A DNA stretch of 64,000 nt from Bradyrhizobium sp. WBAH42 (GTDB lineage: Bacteria > Pseudomonadota > Alphaproteobacteria > Rhizobiales > Xanthobacteraceae). Location of the stretch: assembly GCF_024585265.1 (NCBI RefSeq), contig NZ_CP036533.1, positions 7,263,001-7,327,000 of the forward strand, written 5' to 3'. The translations under genes were made by a program, and so were the position numbers. Every line of letters begins with the position of its first letter. The first letter of the stretch is position 1. Below the pieces are notes generated by a model. It was not told the DNA's origin. It did no database searches and saw only the letters and a program-made list of their open reading frames with translations. Shown one piece after another: positions 9,279 to 18,984 of this stretch.

Positions 9279-10238
9279 ATGCTATCGAAAGCTTCGCCGT
9301 CAAGCGCCGTGGCCGAACAGGTCACGGGCGACCATGTCGCGGCGGTCCGCGCCTTCAACCGCTTCTACACCCGCAAGCTCGGTGTGCTCGACCAGCACCT
9401 CGGCAAGAGCCCGTTCTCGCTCAGCGAGGCGCGGGTGCTCTACGAACTCGCCCATCGCGACGACCTTGCGGCAAAAGAGATCGGCAGCGAGCTCGGTCTC
9501 GATCCCGGCTATCTCAGCCGCATCGTCCAGAGCTTCGACGAAAAGGGGCTGATCACGCGAAAGCCCCTGCCCGCGGACCGCAGGCAATACCAGCTCAGCC
9601 TCACCGCCAAGGGCCGGCAGGCCTTCGCCAAGCTGAACCTGAGCTCGCAAAACGAGGTCGCCGCGATGCTGGCTCAGCTCTCGCCCGGCGATACCACGCG
9701 GCTCACACAGGCCATGGCGACCATCGAGGCCGTGCTGGAGCAACGCCGAAGCCAGCCCGCGTCCTTCATGCTGCGCAGCCATCGCGTCGGCGACATGGGC
9801 TGGGTCGTCTCCCGCCAGGCTGCCGCCTACGCCGCGGACTACAACTGGGACATCAGCTACGAGGCGCTCGTCGCCGAGATCTGCGCGCAGTTCATCAGGA
9901 ATTACGACGCCGCGCGCGAGCACTGCTGGATCGCGGAGGTCGGCGGCGAGCCGGTCGGCTCGGTGTTCCTGGTCAAGGCCACGGACGAGATCGCCAAGCT
10001 CCGCCTGTTGCAGGTGGAGAAGAAAGCACGGGGCCTCGGTGTCGGCCGCGCACTGGTCGAGCAATGCATCCAGGGCGCCCGCGAGCGCGGCTACAGCAAG
10101 ATGACGCTGTGGACGCAGAGCATCCTCGTTGCCGCACGCGGGATCTACAAGAGTACGGGATTCAAGCTGGTCGCGACCGAGCCGCATCGCAGCTTTGGTG
10201 CCGACCTGGTCGGAGAGACGTGGGAGCTGGATCTCTGA
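9279..10238 (+). CDS. MarR-type regulator fused to a GNAT N-acetyltransferase
   Basis: This is a two-domain 319-aa protein. Residues ~1-150 are a MarR winged helix (SLSEARVLYELAH, ELGLDPGYLSRIVQSFDEKGLI, PADRRQYQLSLTAKGR). Residues ~160-319 are a GNAT acyltransferase with an acetyl-CoA loop around EKKARGLGVGRALVEQCI and the late motif ARGIYKSTGFKLVATE. Such fusions are known in proteobacteria; their acetyl acceptor and effector are not. GAGGTG precedes the ATG by 5 nt. The 34-bp palindrome just upstream suggests that it controls its own transcription. Confidence 0.92.
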   Translation: MLSKASPSSAVAEQVTGDHVAAVRAFNRFYTRKLGVLDQHLGKSPFSLSEARVLYELAHRDDLAAKEIGSELGLDPGYLSRIVQSFDEKGLITRKPLPADRRQYQLSLTAKGRQAFAKLNLSSQNEVAAMLAQLSPGDTTRLTQAMATIEAVLEQRRSQPASFMLRSHRVGDMGWVVSRQAAAYAADYNWDISYEALVAEICAQFIRNYDAAREHCWIAEVGGEPVGSVFLVKATDEIAKLRLLQVEKKARGLGVGRALVEQCIQGARERGYSKMTLWTQSILVAARGIYKSTGFKLVATEPHRSFGADLVGETWELDL

Positions 10239-10268
10239 TCTCGGTGCGGGCGCGATGCGCATTGCTGC

Positions 10269-10415
10269 GCCCTCTCCCCTTGGGGGAGAGGGCATCTCCG
10301 GTGGCGGACACACACTCGCTTGGGTGAGGGGTATGTCTCCGCGAGCATCAGTGCAAGCGGATAGATACCCCTCATCCGGCGCTTCGCGCCACCTTCTCCC
10401 GCAAGGGGAGAAGGG
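10269..10415. repeat. Composite palindromic repeat, family C, copy 1
   Basis: The element opens with GCCCTCTCCCC and its complement GGGGAGAGGGC, and closes with CCTTCTCCCGCAAGGGGAGA, with ACCCCTCATCCGGCGCTTCG in between. A close copy is at 21151-21305. It fills the gap between the MarR-GNAT gene and moaB. Confidence 0.85.
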
Positions 10416-10437
10416 AAGAAAGCATCATCGTCCGCAA

Positions 10438-11001
10438 TCAAACCGTCGCGCCCTGCGCCTTCGGCCTGCGCAGATGCTCGTCCAGCCGCGGCATGATCTC
10501 GACGAAGTTGCAGGGGCGCGTGCGGTAGTCGAGCTGGGCCGCCAGGATGCCGTCCCAGCCGTCGCGGCAGGCGCCGGGCGAGCCGGGCAGGCAGAAGATG
10601 TAGGTCGCGCCGGCGACGCCCGCCGTGGCGCGGCTCTGGATCGTCGATGTCCCGATCTTGGCGTGGCTCAGCAGATGGAAGGCGATGGAGAAGCCGTCCA
10701 TGCGCTTCTCGAACAGCGGCTCGATCGCCTCCGGCGTGACGTCGCGTCCGGTAAAGCCGGTGCCGCCGGTGGTGATGACGATGTCGACGCCGCTATCGGC
10801 AATCCAGCGGCGTATCACGGCGCGGATCGCCTCGACATCGTCGGTAACGATCTCGCGCGCGGCGAGATGATGGCCCGCGGCGGTGAGACGGTCGGCGAGG
10901 GTCTGGCCGGACTTGTCATCCGCCAGCGCGCGCGTGTCGGACACCGTGAGCACCGCGATGTTGAGCGGGATGAATTGTTTGGATTCGTCGATGGAGGCCA
11001 T
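10438..11001 (-). CDS. moaB: Molybdenum cofactor biosynthesis protein B
   Basis: The 187-aa product is a MoaB/MogA-fold protein: AVLTVSDTRALADDKSGQ near the start, then DIVITTGGTGFTGRDVTPEA around residues 80-99, which forms the molybdopterin-binding loop, and IFCLPGSPGACRDGWDGIL near 134-152. These proteins adenylate molybdopterin or help insert molybdenum. The length is normal for MoaB. It lies downstream of the zinc-peptidase gene on the same strand, separated by a repeat, so a shared transcript is possible but not shown. Confidence 0.92.
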   Translation of the reverse strand: MASIDESKQFIPLNIAVLTVSDTRALADDKSGQTLADRLTAAGHHLAAREIVTDDVEAIRAVIRRWIADSGVDIVITTGGTGFTGRDVTPEAIEPLFEKRMDGFSIAFHLLSHAKIGTSTIQSRATAGVAGATYIFCLPGSPGACRDGWDGILAAQLDYRTRPCNFVEIMPRLDEHLRRPKAQGATV

Positions 11002-11018
11002 TTGCGCTTCTTTCGTGT

Positions 11019-11142
11019 CCCGGACGCGATGCAGCGCGTCAGCGGTGCGTCGCAGAGCCGGGACCCATTTCGGAGGCTTGGGAGACCGGCAATGTGGGCC
11101 CCGGCTCTGCAGCGCATCACTTCGTGCTACGCAGCGTCCGGG
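11019..11142. repeat. Palindromic intergenic repeat, family D
   Basis: The outer arms CCGGACGC and GCGTCCGG enclose inner arms GCAGAGCCGGG and CCCGGCTCTGC (with small mismatches). The whole can fold into a branched hairpin. It occupies nearly the whole gap between the zinc-peptidase gene and moaB. Confidence 0.75.
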
Positions 11143-11154
11143 GCAAGTCCTCGC

Positions 11155-12126
11155 CTACAACCCTCCGGCGCCGAACGTGTTGCAGGCCTGGACCGTGCCC
11201 TGCTGGTAGCCGGTCATGAACCATTGCTTGCGTTGCGCCGCCGAGCCGTGGGTGAAGGAGTCGGGCACGACGCGGCCGGTGGCCTGGCGCTGCAGCGTGT
11301 CGTCGCCGATCGCGCTCGCCGTGCTCAGCGCGGCCTCGATGTCGCCGGGCTCGAGGAAGTTCGGACGCTTCTTCGCCTCGCGGTTGACCCAGACGCCGGA
11401 CAGGCAGTCGGCCTGCAGCTCGACCTTCACCTGGAGCGCATTGGCCTCGGCCTTCGAGCCGACCTGCTGCTGCAGCCGCGTCACGCGTGGAATGATGCCG
11501 AGCAGGTTCTGGATGTGATGGCCGGCTTCATGCGCGATGATGTAGGCCGTGGTGAAATTGCACGCCGACTTGCCGGAGCAGCCGCGGAAGCGCGTCTCGA
11601 CCTCGCGGAAAAAGCCGGTGTCGAGGAAGATGGTCCGGTCCGGCGGACAATAGAACGGCCCCATCGCCGACTGCGCCATGCCGCAGCGCCCGCCGTTGGT
11701 GGCGTTGCGGAACAGCACGATCTTCGGACCGGTATAGGTCTGGCCGCTGGCCTGGAAGATCTCGGTCCAGCGATCGTCGATCTCGCCGAGGATGCCGGAG
11801 ATCATGCTGCCCATCTCGTCGGTCGGCGCGCCGCGCTTGCCGGAGGAGGCCTGGCGATCGGTCTGGTAGCTCGGCGCATGGCCGCCGCCGGTGAGGATCT
11901 CGGCGCCGCCGATCAGGATGCGGGGATCGATGCCGAAGGCGTAGCCGACCAGGCCGAGGATGATGATGGTGCCGCCGGCGCGGTGCACGTCCTCGACATG
12001 CACGTCGGCGACCGACGGGGCGACCTTGCAGAGCACGGGCACGCGGCGCGACAGCCGGTCGATGTCGCGCATGGTGAACTCGACCTGCCCTTCATGCCTC
12101 GATGTCGTCGCTGCGGCGGAAGTCAT
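11155..12126 (-). CDS. YpfJ-type neutral zinc metallopeptidase with an IlvD-derived N-terminal segment
   Basis: The 323-aa frame contains the zinc-peptidase family core: a membrane helix [16 protein letters not shown], the catalytic HEAGHH at about residues 199-204, and C-terminal [15 protein letters not shown]. Its first ~52 residues are abnormal. Family members start with [13 protein letters not shown]; here that sequence is encoded from 12136 in another frame and stops after 14 codons. The frame joined to the peptidase instead reads [27 protein letters not shown] and [11 protein letters not shown], which is dihydroxy-acid dehydratase sequence. The start at 12126 is the first ATG in this frame and lacks a well-spaced ribosome site. 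The gene may be a chimera or a decaying gene. Confidence 0.75.
   Translation of the reverse strand: MTSAAATTSRHEGQVEFTMRDIDRLSRRVPVLCKVAPSVADVHVEDVHRAGGTIIILGLVGYAFGIDPRILIGGAEILTGGGHAPSYQTDRQASSGKRGAPTDEMGSMISGILGEIDDRWTEIFQASGQTYTGPKIVLFRNATNGGRCGMAQSAMGPFYCPPDRTIFLDTGFFREVETRFRGCSGKSACNFTTAYIIAHEAGHHIQNLLGIIPRVTRLQQQVGSKAEANALQVKVELQADCLSGVWVNREAKKRPNFLEPGDIEAALSTASAIGDDTLQRQATGRVVPDSFTHGSAAQRKQWFMTGYQQGTVQACNTFGAGGL
11971..12096 (-). other. Segment resembling an internal fragment of ilvD inside the ypfJ-like gene
   Basis: These ~42 codons read [27 protein letters not shown] and [11 protein letters not shown], a well-known conserved stretch of IlvD/Edd dehydratases that precedes GIMGILGEL in that family. 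Here it is followed directly by TIIILGL, the membrane helix of the peptidase. YpfJ proteins normally have a Gly-rich linker at this place. Confidence 0.75.
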
Positions 12127-12136
12127 CGTAGCGCAT
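12127..12136 (-). other. Original ypfJ start codon and its short frame
   Basis: The ATG at 12136 follows AGAGGAAAGG and encodes [14 protein letters not shown] before a TGA. This matches the usual N-terminus of alphaproteobacterial YpfJ proteins, so it is probably the ancestral start, now out of frame with the enzyme. Confidence 0.65.
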
Positions 12137-12535
12137 GGCGGCCTTTCCTCTGGGGTCCCTGATTTAAGTTTCGACGGCGCACGGAAACGCGAAAGCTCAA
12201 CGCGCCACATACGTAAAATTTCCGTTGCTTTTATCAATATCGTGGCCGGCAAAAATTGCCTAGTGCGACAGCCTGTCGACGCCAGCAAATTTTTCCGAGG
12301 GCCGAGCAGTTTTTTCCGAGAGAAATTTACGGCCTTTTTGCCGCCACGATCGGTCCCGCGAGCCGCGCGAGCGCGAAATACACTGTAAAACAAGGCGAAC
12401 GCGCACGACAACTCATGCACGAAGGATGATGCGAGGACTGCTCACGAAAGCAGCGGATTAAGTCGATTTTTACTTTGCCCCTTCAATGTAACGGCCAGTC
12501 GGTTGTTTGGTCCCGCGTCGCCGACAGCGTCGCCT
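12137..12535. other. AT-richer intergenic region upstream of ccrM
   Basis: This stretch of about 400 bp between divergent genes has no believable coding frame and several A/T runs. TTAA at 12458-12461 followed 7 nt later by TTTA resembles the CtrA recognition pattern TTAA-N7-TTAA with one mismatch. CtrA control of ccrM is known in Caulobacter, so this is a candidate site only. Confidence 0.35.
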
Positions 12536-13685
<1,150 letters not shown>

Positions 13686-13786
13686 TTTTCCGCCGTCGCC
13701 CGCCCGGGAATGACGGAGTGTTGATCAACGACGTCCTCATTCGGGACTAGGATCACGCGTCAAACCGTCCTGACGGGCCGGCTCCC

Positions 13787-14113
13787 ATGCGACGACAGTC
13801 CGAGACATTGCTGCTGGTGCCACTGCTGCCGATCTTCCTGATCGGCATGTTTCCCATGTTCCTGATCGCGCTTCTCGGGTTTTTCGGCCTGGCGCTGTTC
13901 GGCGTGCTCGTGATCTGCGTCGGGCTCGCCAGCAGCAACGAGGCGCACGACAACTTCAACCAGGACGTCATCGTTCACGGCTATTCGCGCGGTTCGGAGC
14001 GCGCGGCGCGGGCGTCCGACATGCATCTCGCCGCCCGGCTCGGCCTGCGGCTGGAGGCCGTGGGTGCGGCCATGGTCATCGCGGCGGCAATCGGCCTCTG
14101 TTACGCCGCCTGA
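13787..14113 (+). CDS. Small membrane protein of unknown function
   Basis: I do not recognise this 108-aa protein. It has a long hydrophobic stretch at residues ~8-47 (probably two helices: LLLVPLLPIFLIGMFPMFLI and LLGFFGLALFGVLVICVGLA), a polar middle with DNFNQDVIVHGYSRGSERAARASDMH, and a third helix near the C-terminus (GAAMVIAAAIGLCYAA). It lies between ccrM and a GST gene on the same strand. Confidence 0.6.
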   Translation: MRRQSETLLLVPLLPIFLIGMFPMFLIALLGFFGLALFGVLVICVGLASSNEAHDNFNQDVIVHGYSRGSERAARASDMHLAARLGLRLEAVGAAMVIAAAIGLCYAA

Positions 14114-14239
14114 TCTGCGTACCGCGCAGACACCGCCCGGCAAACTCGCCGGTTGCTCTCTCCGACGAGGTTCAGGCAAGACAGGCTCGCCCAACGACGC
14201 CGCGTCCGCGCGCGGCCATAGACACCGGGGAGATGCTTG

Positions 14240-14920
14240 ATGCTCAAGTTCTATTTCAATGGATCACCTAACCCGACCAAGGTCGCGCTCTATCTCGAAG
14301 AATCCGGCCTGCCTTTCGAGCCGGTGAAGATCGACACCCGCAAGGGCGAGCAGTTCACGCCGGAATTCCTCAAGATCAATCCGAACGGCAAGGTGCCGGC
14401 GATCGACGATGGCGGCACCATCGTGTTCGATTCGAACGCCATCCTGCTCTATCTCGCCGAGAAGGCCGGCAAATTCCTGCCCTCCAACCGCGCCGAATTG
14501 CTGTCGTGGCTGATGTTCGTCGCGAGCGGCGTCGGGCCCTTTTCCGGTCAGGCCGTGCACTTCAAGCATTTTGCACCGAAGGACCAGAACCACGACTACG
14601 CCCACAACCGCTATCAGTACGAGACCGACCGCCACTACAAGGTTCTCGACAGCCACCTCGAAGGCCGCCGCTACATGGTCGGCGACAGCTATTCGATCGT
14701 CGACATGGCGCTGTGGGGCTGGGCGCGGATGGTGCCGTTCAAGCTCGGCGACGACGCCTTTGCGCGATACCCGAACGTGAAGCGGCTGTTCGACGAGATC
14801 TCGGCGCGCCCGGCGGCGGCGCGCGCCATCGCCCTGAAGGACAAGTTCACCTTCAAGGCCGAGATGGACGACGAAGCGCGCGCCAACATGTTCAGGCACA
14901 TGACGACCAAGGTGGCCTGA
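14240..14920 (+). CDS. Glutathione S-transferase family protein
   Basis: The 226-aa product has the N-terminal thioredoxin-like GST domain (MLKFYFNGSPNPTKVALYLE; NPNGKVPAI with the cis-Pro at residue ~54; DSNAILLYLAE, the glutathione-binding segment) and an all-helical C-terminal domain with DSYSIVDMALWGW near 155. It resembles the YfcG/YghU-like group. The start is the ATG at 14240, 7 nt after GGGGAG; a TTG just before it is in frame. A hairpin with a T-run follows the gene, so it is probably a single-gene transcript. Confidence 0.88.
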   Translation: MLKFYFNGSPNPTKVALYLEESGLPFEPVKIDTRKGEQFTPEFLKINPNGKVPAIDDGGTIVFDSNAILLYLAEKAGKFLPSNRAELLSWLMFVASGVGPFSGQAVHFKHFAPKDQNHDYAHNRYQYETDRHYKVLDSHLEGRRYMVGDSYSIVDMALWGWARMVPFKLGDDAFARYPNVKRLFDEISARPAAARAIALKDKFTFKAEMDDEARANMFRHMTTKVA

Positions 14921-14934
14921 TCGCGCCGCTTCGA

Positions 14935-14960
14935 GGCCACGCGCATGCGCGTGGCCTTTT
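14935..14960 (+). terminator. Rho-independent terminator after the GST gene
   Basis: GGCCACGCGCATGCGCGTGGCC is self-complementary at its ends (GGCCACGCGC with GCGCGTGGCC) and is followed by TTTT. It ends 12 bp before the convergent chemotaxis gene. Confidence 0.8.
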
Positions 14961-14972
14961 GCGTTCGAGACT

Positions 14973-16982
14973 TCAGGCGGCGTGGACCGAGCTCAGGAAC
15001 TTGGCGACTTCCTGCTTCAGCCGGTTGCTGTCGGCCGAGAGCGAACGCGCCGCCGACAGCACCTGCGAGGAGGCCGAGCCCGTCTCGGAGGCGCCGCGCT
15101 GCACGTCGCCGATATTGGACGAGACGAGCTGCGTGCCCTGGGCCGCCTGCTGGACGTTGCGGGAGATCTCCTGCGTCGCCGCGCCCTGCTGCTCCACGGC
15201 GGCGGCGACGGTCGACGAGATCTCCGACAGCCGCTCGATGGTGCCGCTGATCTCCCTGATCGAGCCGACCGACTCCTCGGTCGCGGCCTGGATGCCGGAG
15301 ACCTGCTGGGCGATCTCGCCGGTGGCCCTGGCCGTCTGCTCGGCGAGCGCCTTGACTTCGGTCGCGACCACCGCAAAGCCGCGGCCGGCTTCGCCCGCAC
15401 GCGCCGCCTCGATCGTGGCGTTCAGCGCCAAGAGGTTGGTCTGGCCGGCGATGGTGCTGATCAGCTCGACGACGTCACCGATCCGCGCGGCGGCCTTGGA
15501 GAGGGCGCCGACGCGCTCGTTGGTCCGGCTCGCCTGACCGACAGCCTCGGTGGCGATGCGGGCGGATTCCTGCACCTGGCGGGCGATCTCGGAGACCGAG
15601 GAGGAAAGCTCCTCGGTCGCCGAGGCGACCGCCTGCACATTGGCCGAGGCCTCCTGCGAGGCGCTGGCGACCCCCGTCGAGAGGTCCTGGGCCCGCGCGG
15701 CGGTCGTCGTCAACGTGCCCGCGGAGGCTTCGAGCTCGCTCGATGCCGACGACACCGTGTTGACGATCTCGCCCACCGCCTGCTCGAACTGATCGGCGAG
15801 CCTGGCCATGTCTTCCTTGCGGCTCTCGGCCTGCCGCGCCTCGAGCTCTGTCTGCTCGGCGCGCATGCGCTCGGTCTCGATCATGTTGTCCTTGAACACC
15901 TGGATCGCCTTGGCCATGTCGCCGATCTCGTCGGCCTTGCCGCGGCCGGGAATCTCGACCTCGAGATTGCCGCCGGCAAGCCGCCCCATCGCCTGCGTCA
16001 TTGAGGTCAGCGGACCGACGATGCTGCGTGCGATCAGGACGGCGACGATGCCGCCGAACAGGATGGCGAGGATGCCTGCGATCTCCTGAACGGTCGTCGT
16101 TCCCGCAAGCACGGCTTCGGCATTGTTCCGCGAGTCCCGATAGTCCTTCTTCAGCGTGGCTTCCGTGGTCTTGAGCTTGCCGATGCTGTCGACGATGAGG
16201 GGCGCGAGGTTCTTGTGGTAGATCTCGTCGGCCTGAAGCATCGCGGCCGACGTCGCCTCGAACGCCGACTTGTAGAGGGCGAGCGAAGTCTTCACCGGCG
16301 CGAGCGCAGCTCGCAGCTCCGCCGCCTGCGGGCTCTTCTCGAGCGCCGCGAGCCGTTGCGCGGCCCTGTCGACGCTCGCCCTGAAGGTCGCAGGTCCCTG
16401 GGTATCGCGCAGCGCCAGAAAACGCCAGTTTGCGATCCGCACGAGCAGGATTCGGGATTCGAGATCGGCGACGAGGGAAGCGGTATCCTCATCGACGGCG
16501 GCGCGCGCCACGTCGACGAGCTTGCCCGTCTTGGTGGCCAGCTCCTCGCCGCTCGGCAGCAGCGTCGCCTTGCCCGTTCTCGTCTCGTTGACGGCGTCGC
16601 CGAGATTGTCACGCAGGCGTCGCATTTTGGCGATGTCGTCGATCAGGCCGCTGTAGAGCGCGCGCCGCTCCTCCGACAGCGTCCCCTGCGCGCCGACCCG
16701 CAGCAGCTCGGTCGCGGCGGTTTCCCGCTCCTGCGCCTCCTTCATTGCGGATTCGTTGGCGTCGTAGACGTAGCGCAAATTGGCGCGCTGAATCGCCTGC
16801 AGATGGGCCGATATTTCCAGCACCCGCGCCGTGCTGTCCGAGAGGGCGGATTGTCTTGCGACCTGATCCTGCACGTCCCGCAAATTCCAGACGGCAACCA
16901 CCGCCATCACGAGACCGACCGCCACCAGGGCCATGAAGCCTGCGTACAGGCGTCCCCTGATCCGCAAACGAAATTTCGGCAT
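14973..16982 (-). CDS. Methyl-accepting chemotaxis protein
   Basis: This 669-aa receptor has a first membrane helix near residues 11-32 ([20 protein letters not shown]), a periplasmic helical sensor of about 260 residues, a second helix around [15 protein letters not shown], a HAMP domain ([20 protein letters not shown]) and a long cytoplasmic coiled coil. The signalling tip is [20 protein letters not shown], followed by [19 protein letters not shown]. It should report a ligand to CheA and CheW. No che genes are nearby. I chose [12 protein letters not shown] as the start; an upstream in-frame ATG would add 15 unlike residues. Confidence 0.93.
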   Translation of the reverse strand: MPKFRLRIRGRLYAGFMALVAVGLVMAVVAVWNLRDVQDQVARQSALSDSTARVLEISAHLQAIQRANLRYVYDANESAMKEAQERETAATELLRVGAQGTLSEERRALYSGLIDDIAKMRRLRDNLGDAVNETRTGKATLLPSGEELATKTGKLVDVARAAVDEDTASLVADLESRILLVRIANWRFLALRDTQGPATFRASVDRAAQRLAALEKSPQAAELRAALAPVKTSLALYKSAFEATSAAMLQADEIYHKNLAPLIVDSIGKLKTTEATLKKDYRDSRNNAEAVLAGTTTVQEIAGILAILFGGIVAVLIARSIVGPLTSMTQAMGRLAGGNLEVEIPGRGKADEIGDMAKAIQVFKDNMIETERMRAEQTELEARQAESRKEDMARLADQFEQAVGEIVNTVSSASSELEASAGTLTTTAARAQDLSTGVASASQEASANVQAVASATEELSSSVSEIARQVQESARIATEAVGQASRTNERVGALSKAAARIGDVVELISTIAGQTNLLALNATIEAARAGEAGRGFAVVATEVKALAEQTARATGEIAQQVSGIQAATEESVGSIREISGTIERLSEISSTVAAAVEQQGAATQEISRNVQQAAQGTQLVSSNIGDVQRGASETGSASSQVLSAARSLSADSNRLKQEVAKFLSSVHAA

Positions 16983-17303
16983 TCCCACTGTCCACCCAGA
17001 TGCATGTGAATTCGAGGGACCGAACAACTCCGGCGATTGTCACGGCCACTCCGACAGCCGCACGCCGCGCCACTGGCGGCCTACGCTGCACCGCGACACA
17101 ATGGGGGACACTTCTTAATTGAACCTTCAAATTCCTCGCGCGCGCGGTCTCGGCCCGCAGCAAATCTGCTGATTTTGTCGGCAGCTATGCAAAGCCGCAT
17201 GCGAATGCGCCGGGCCATGCAGACCGATGCATGCCGTTCGTCAGAGATGCTTCCGGACCACCCGCACTGACGCCGGTGGTCCGAGGCTGCATCCTGTATT
17301 GCG
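16983..17303. other. Intergenic region between the chemotaxis and DUF1127 genes
   Basis: No convincing gene is present. A perfect 8-bp stem, GGACCACC/GGTGGTCC, at 17255-17282 lies just past the DUF1127 stop on the minus strand. It has no T-run, so it is only a possible transcript end. The rest should hold the promoter of the chemotaxis receptor. Confidence 0.45.
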
Positions 17304-17519
17304 CTATGTCCATCGGAGAGGCTTCTTCAGCTCGTACGAAATCTCCGACCGCGTCATTCCGAAGTCCAGAAGCTCCCGCTCGCTCATGGCGGCGAGCTGG
17401 CGATGAATCCGCGCGTGCTCTCGCCGGAGCCGCATGAACTCCGCCAGCTTGCGCCAGACCGATGCGACCCTCGCAGGCCGAAACGAAAGGCGCCAGCCGG
17501 CAGACCAGATCGTGCTCAA
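17304..17519 (-). CDS. DUF1127 small protein
   Basis: The 71-aa product ends in the DUF1127 motif: RKLAEFMRLRREHARIHRQL followed by MSERELLDFGMTRSEI. Members of this family are short basic proteins of alphaproteobacteria; some have been tied to RNA turnover and phosphate or stress responses. I placed the start at the TTG at 17519, giving MSTIWSAGW, because no ATG fits. The TTG lies 5 nt after the stop of the SnoaL-like gene, which implies cotranscription. Confidence 0.7.
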   Translation of the reverse strand: MSTIWSAGWRLSFRPARVASVWRKLAEFMRLRREHARIHRQLAAMSERELLDFGMTRSEISYELKKPLRWT

Positions 17520-17524
17520 GCCGT

Positions 17525-17968
17525 TCAGCTCGCTGCCCTCGCGGGAGCTTGCGGAAACGGGCCGAGCGCCTTCTCGGTCAGGACCGAGTCGCAGTACTCG
17601 CGGATCTCCCTGATCTTGCCGTCCTCCAGGCGAAACACCAGGCAATAGTCGTTGTCGTAGCGTGCACCCTCGGGCGTGACGTTGTCGCCCTTGGCTTCCA
17701 CGACGACGATGTCGCCATCGGCGATGAAGCGATGGGCGATGGTACGCGTGCGGTCGCGCAGGCGCGTGCGGACATAGCCGTGCAGATCTTTGAGGATCGC
17801 CTCCTTGCCGGCAAAGGTGCGCGACCAGGAATATTGCCCGGTCACGACCCATTTGGCGTCGTCGGCGAGACTTGCGGTGAACAGGGCGCGGTCGCGCGCG
17901 GCGGGATCGGGATTGGCGGCCGCGGCAAAGATATCCTGCAGCAGTTTCTTGTTGGCGCTCGCGTTCAT
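17525..17968 (-). CDS. SnoaL/NTF2-like protein
   Basis: The 147-aa protein has the cone-shaped alpha+beta barrel pattern of the SnoaL-like polyketide cyclase/ketosteroid isomerase superfamily: LLQDIFAAAANPDP helix, LADDAKWVVTGQYSWSRTFAGKEAILKDL, then strands IADGDIVVVEAKGDN and YCLVFRLEDGKIREIREYCDS. No function can be assigned. It is divergent from a LysR gene across a short region with a perfect palindrome, so it is the likely target of that regulator. Confidence 0.75.
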   Translation of the reverse strand: MNASANKKLLQDIFAAAANPDPAARDRALFTASLADDAKWVVTGQYSWSRTFAGKEAILKDLHGYVRTRLRDRTRTIAHRFIADGDIVVVEAKGDNVTPEGARYDNDYCLVFRLEDGKIREIREYCDSVLTEKALGPFPQAPARAAS

Positions 17969-18024
17969 GGCGGCATTCTCCTCGTGGTGACAACGCGGAG
18001 ATCATCGCCGGGCCGACGGCATTC

Positions 18025-18040
18025 TTCAAATCGATTTGAA
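18025..18040. promoter_or_regulatory. Perfect 16-bp palindrome between the SnoaL and LysR genes
   Basis: TTCAAATCGATTTGAA is its own complement and contains T-N11-A-like spacing expected for LysR-type regulators. It lies in the 92-bp gap between the divergent genes, 21 nt before the LysR ATG. Confidence 0.65.
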
Positions 18041-18060
18041 ATATGATATCTATTCACCTC

Positions 18061-18984
18061 ATGAATTTGCATTCGCTCGACCTCAACCTGTTGACCGCGC
18101 TCGACGCATTGCTGCGCGAGGCCAATGTCAGCCGCGCGGCCATGAGGATCGGCCTGTCCCAGCCGGCGACGAGCCACGCGTTGCAGCGCCTGCGCGACAT
18201 CTTCGGTGATCCGCTGCTGGTGCGCACGGGCGCACGAATGGAGCTGACGCTCCGGGCCCAGGCCCTGCGCGCACCGCTGGCGCAGGCGCTCGACCAGGTG
18301 CGCGGGCTGTTCGTGCCTGACGACTTCGATGCCGCGCGCAGCGAGCGGCAATTCCGTCTGATGATGCCGGATCTCGCGGTCGAGCTGTTGATGCCGAAGT
18401 TGATGGCGAAAGTCACGCGCCTTGCCCCCAACGTCCGCATCGACGTGGTGCCGTGGCGGGGACCGGCGATCTTCCACGCCGAGTTCGCCCGCACCATCGA
18501 CCTCGTGATCTCGATCGGCAATGCCTTCAAGGGCTTTCACCGGCAATTGCTCTATACCGACAGCGATGCGCTTGCGGTCCGGCGCGGCCACCCCCTGGCC
18601 GCGAAGCTGAAGCGGCGCGAGACCTTCCTCGCCGCGCGCCATGTCGGAGTCATCATCCGCGGCCAGCAGGAGGACCTGATCGACACTTGGCTGCGAGCCA
18701 AGGGCATCGAGCGGCACGTTTCGCTGGTGGTGTCAGGGTATCTCGAAGCGCTGCACGTCGCCGCGCGCACCGATCTCGTCGCCTTCGTGCCGCGCCGGCT
18801 GATCGCCGCGCTGTCGCAGCAGCTCGGCGTCGTCGCGGTGACGCCGCCGCTCGATCCTGGGATCGACGAGCAGTTCATGTTCCATCCGACGCGCGCGCAG
18901 ATGGATCCCGGCTCGATCTGGCTGCGGCGGCTGATGCTGGAGACCGGGCGGGAGCTGGAGCAAGCCAGGCGGAAGCTCCCGTAG
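18061..18984 (+). CDS. LysR-family transcriptional regulator
   Basis: The 307-aa protein has the LysR winged helix at residues 1-60 (LNLLTALDALLREANVSRAA, then LSQPATSHALQRLRDIFGDPLLVR) and a periplasmic-binding-type effector domain from about 90 to 300. It resembles the NodD/NahR-like subgroup in the DPLLVRTGARMELT segment. I chose MNLHSLDLNLL as the start; an ATG six codons upstream is in frame. The stop codon TAG is supplied by the left arm of a palindromic repeat that begins at 18981. Confidence 0.9.
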   Translation: MNLHSLDLNLLTALDALLREANVSRAAMRIGLSQPATSHALQRLRDIFGDPLLVRTGARMELTLRAQALRAPLAQALDQVRGLFVPDDFDAARSERQFRLMMPDLAVELLMPKLMAKVTRLAPNVRIDVVPWRGPAIFHAEFARTIDLVISIGNAFKGFHRQLLYTDSDALAVRRGHPLAAKLKRRETFLAARHVGVIIRGQQEDLIDTWLRAKGIERHVSLVVSGYLEALHVAARTDLVAFVPRRLIAALSQQLGVVAVTPPLDPGIDEQFMFHPTRAQMDPGSIWLRRLMLETGRELEQARRKLP

